NCBI GenBank assembly: GCA_905234845.1
Contig: CAJOIW010000007.1
Coordinates: forward strand, 1-64,000
Origin: an uncultured Prevotella sp.
GTDB taxonomy: Bacteria > Bacteroidota > Bacteroidia > Bacteroidales > Bacteroidaceae
Reading direction: 5' to 3'
DNA: 64,000 bases
Shown: positions 62,958-64,000 of the stretch, piece by piece
Position numbering within the stretch: the first letter of the stretch is position 1
Layout of the letters: every line of letters starts with the position of its first letter
Position numbers and translations under genes: made by a program
The notes under the pieces: generated by a model
The model's input: only the letters and a program-made list of their open reading frames with translations
What the model was told of the DNA's origin: nothing
Database searches by the model: none

Positions 62958-64000
62958 CTACAGATTGTCGAAATTGATTTCTTCTTCGCGGAGGCCCGAT
63001 TGACGGTCGGGGTTATAGGGGTCGTCGTCGGGGAGTTCTCGGCGGCGACGCACTTGGCGTACGACGGGGTTGCCCTCCTCATCGAACACAATTTCGTCTT
63101 CATAGTAGTAGAGACTGTCCATGTCAGTCGAATCATTGTTCTCGGGCGTGTATCCTTCGCAGGTGTAGAGGTCTGGTGTAATGTCGCTATCTTTTGGTCC
63201 GAGGAAGCGTGCATGGTATTGTCGGAAGTTCCGGTCGGCGAGCATCTGGCGGAGGAATTGTCCGCAGATGGGTAATGCGGTGCGTGCGCCTTGTCCGAGG
63301 GCTCCCGTACGGAAGTGTATGCTTCGGTATTCTCCTCCTACCCATGCGCCCACAACGAGTCGCGGGCTTACGCCCATGAACCATCCGTCACTATTGTTGT
63401 TGGTGGTTCCTGTCTTGCCTCCGAAGGTGGTGTCATCGTAGTCGCCCACATATTCCCATAATCCCGCTGAGGTTCCTCCGGGCTCACGTAGTCCTCCGAG
63501 GAGCATTTGTTGCATGAAGAATGCGCTTTTGTAGCTGATGGCCTGCTCGCCATCGGTGGGCGCGGTGTACACCTCGCGTCCTTCTCGGTCGACAATTCTC
63601 GTGACAAGTACGGGAGCCTGATGTCGTCCGTCGTTGGCTACGGTGCAATAGGCGCTGACCATCTCAAGCAGGTTGACGTCGCTTGAGCCAAGTGCGAGCG
63701 ATGGTGTCTCCTCGAGCGGGCTCTCTATGCCCATGGCATAGGCGGTCTCGGCGATGCGTTTCACGCCCATTTCCTGTCCAATCCTTACGGCTACGGAGTT
63801 GACGCTTCTTGCAAACGCATTCTTTAACGGGAGTGAGTCACCTGAGAATGATCCGTTGGCGTTGGTCGGCACCCACATTTCCTCTTGTTGTTTTTTGGCA
63901 TTCCACACGGGGAAGGAGATAGGCTCGTCGCGTCGTTTATCGCAGGGGGTGAGCCCTTGGTTCATAGCTTCAGTATAGACGTTGTCGCATGGCCGTCACC
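62958..64000 (-). CDS. Penicillin-binding protein 1A, C-terminal transpeptidase part; apparent frameshift near the edge
   Basis: From the ATG at 63965 downward the frame encodes a class A PBP transpeptidase: LTPCDKRRDEPISFPVW, the SxN motif (ARSVNSVAVRIGQEMG), the KTG motif (FGGKTGTTNNNSDGWF) and a long acidic tail (YYYEDEIVFDEEGNPV). Reading further upstream, an in-frame stop (63996-63998) is met after VYTEA. The expected residues before that point (VTAMRQ) appear in another frame. The active-site SxxK segment that should join them is missing. The gene is either broken by a deletion of about 23 nt or misassembled there; the rest lies beyond the window. Confidence 0.75.

Overview
The window looks like chromosomal DNA of a Bacteroidales bacterium, most likely Prevotella in the broad sense. 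The evidence is the gene content (DUF4827, DUF4112, DUF5686, DUF2723, DUF4293, DUF4468 and Porin_10 families, a Bacteroidetes-type GroEL tail, a secreted protein with a Prevotella-like C-terminal signal) and promoters of the Bacteroidetes type (TTTG, 19-21 nt, TAnnTTTG). No Shine-Dalgarno sequence is obvious in front of most genes. It is mainly a core, housekeeping region. No prophage, transposase, integrase, CRISPR array or tRNA was recognised.

Layout. 1-4.4 kb is visibly richer in G+C than the rest: a phosphosugar mutase (cut by the left edge), tyrA, a TrmH-type rRNA methyltransferase, a small conserved protein and a GHL10 glycosidase. 4.5-12.6 kb is a plus-strand run: DHH phosphoesterase, DUF4827 lipoprotein, phosphoglucosamine mutase, ftsY, rimO, two HU-type genes (the second a membrane-anchored HU/LysM-like fusion), an RluA-type pseudouridine synthase and a 51-residue membrane peptide. 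12.7-22.5 kb is minus strand: envelope and membrane genes (DUF5686, DUF4112, polysaccharide deacetylase, DUF2723, DedA/YqaA) and purD with an SH3 lipoprotein. 22.7-23.6 kb holds a GNAT and a YjbR gene. 23.6-29.5 kb is a complete type I restriction-modification operon (hsdM, four-helix-bundle gene, hsdS, hsdR), the only clearly accessory block. 29.5-30.3 kb is a gene-free patch of palindromic and tandem repeats. 30.3-39 kb has a secreted adhesin-like protein, a predicted small RNA, a sigma factor, rpe with a 50-residue protein, and sppA-lpxK-pnp-thiL. 39.2-42.1 kb has an SDR and groESL. 42.5-47.3 kb carries DPP IV, folC, DUF554 and HD genes. 47.4-54.3 kb carries menA, a porin, small proteins and uvrB. 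54.5-64 kb carries bamD-rpoZ-DUF4293, pyrG-yidC, the RNase P RNA, YihY, two small membrane proteins and the C-terminal part of a PBP1A that appears frameshifted just inside the right edge.

The most unusual signal is non-coding. Several intergenic regions hold arrays whose sequence differs from place to place but which keep an exact 22-bp period (near 29.75, 40.0, 48.4, 48.6 and 56.4 kb). Other gene spacers hold 7-, 8- and 9-bp tandem repeats. G+C-rich palindromes, also seen between genes, lie in frame inside three reading frames. A two-hairpin small RNA candidate with its own promoter and terminator sits just upstream of the sigma-factor promoter.

Start codons of several genes (hsdM, uvrB, bamD, menA, pnp, porin, DUF5686) were moved from the longest possible reading frame because a promoter element or an ATGA stop/start overlap points to an internal ATG.
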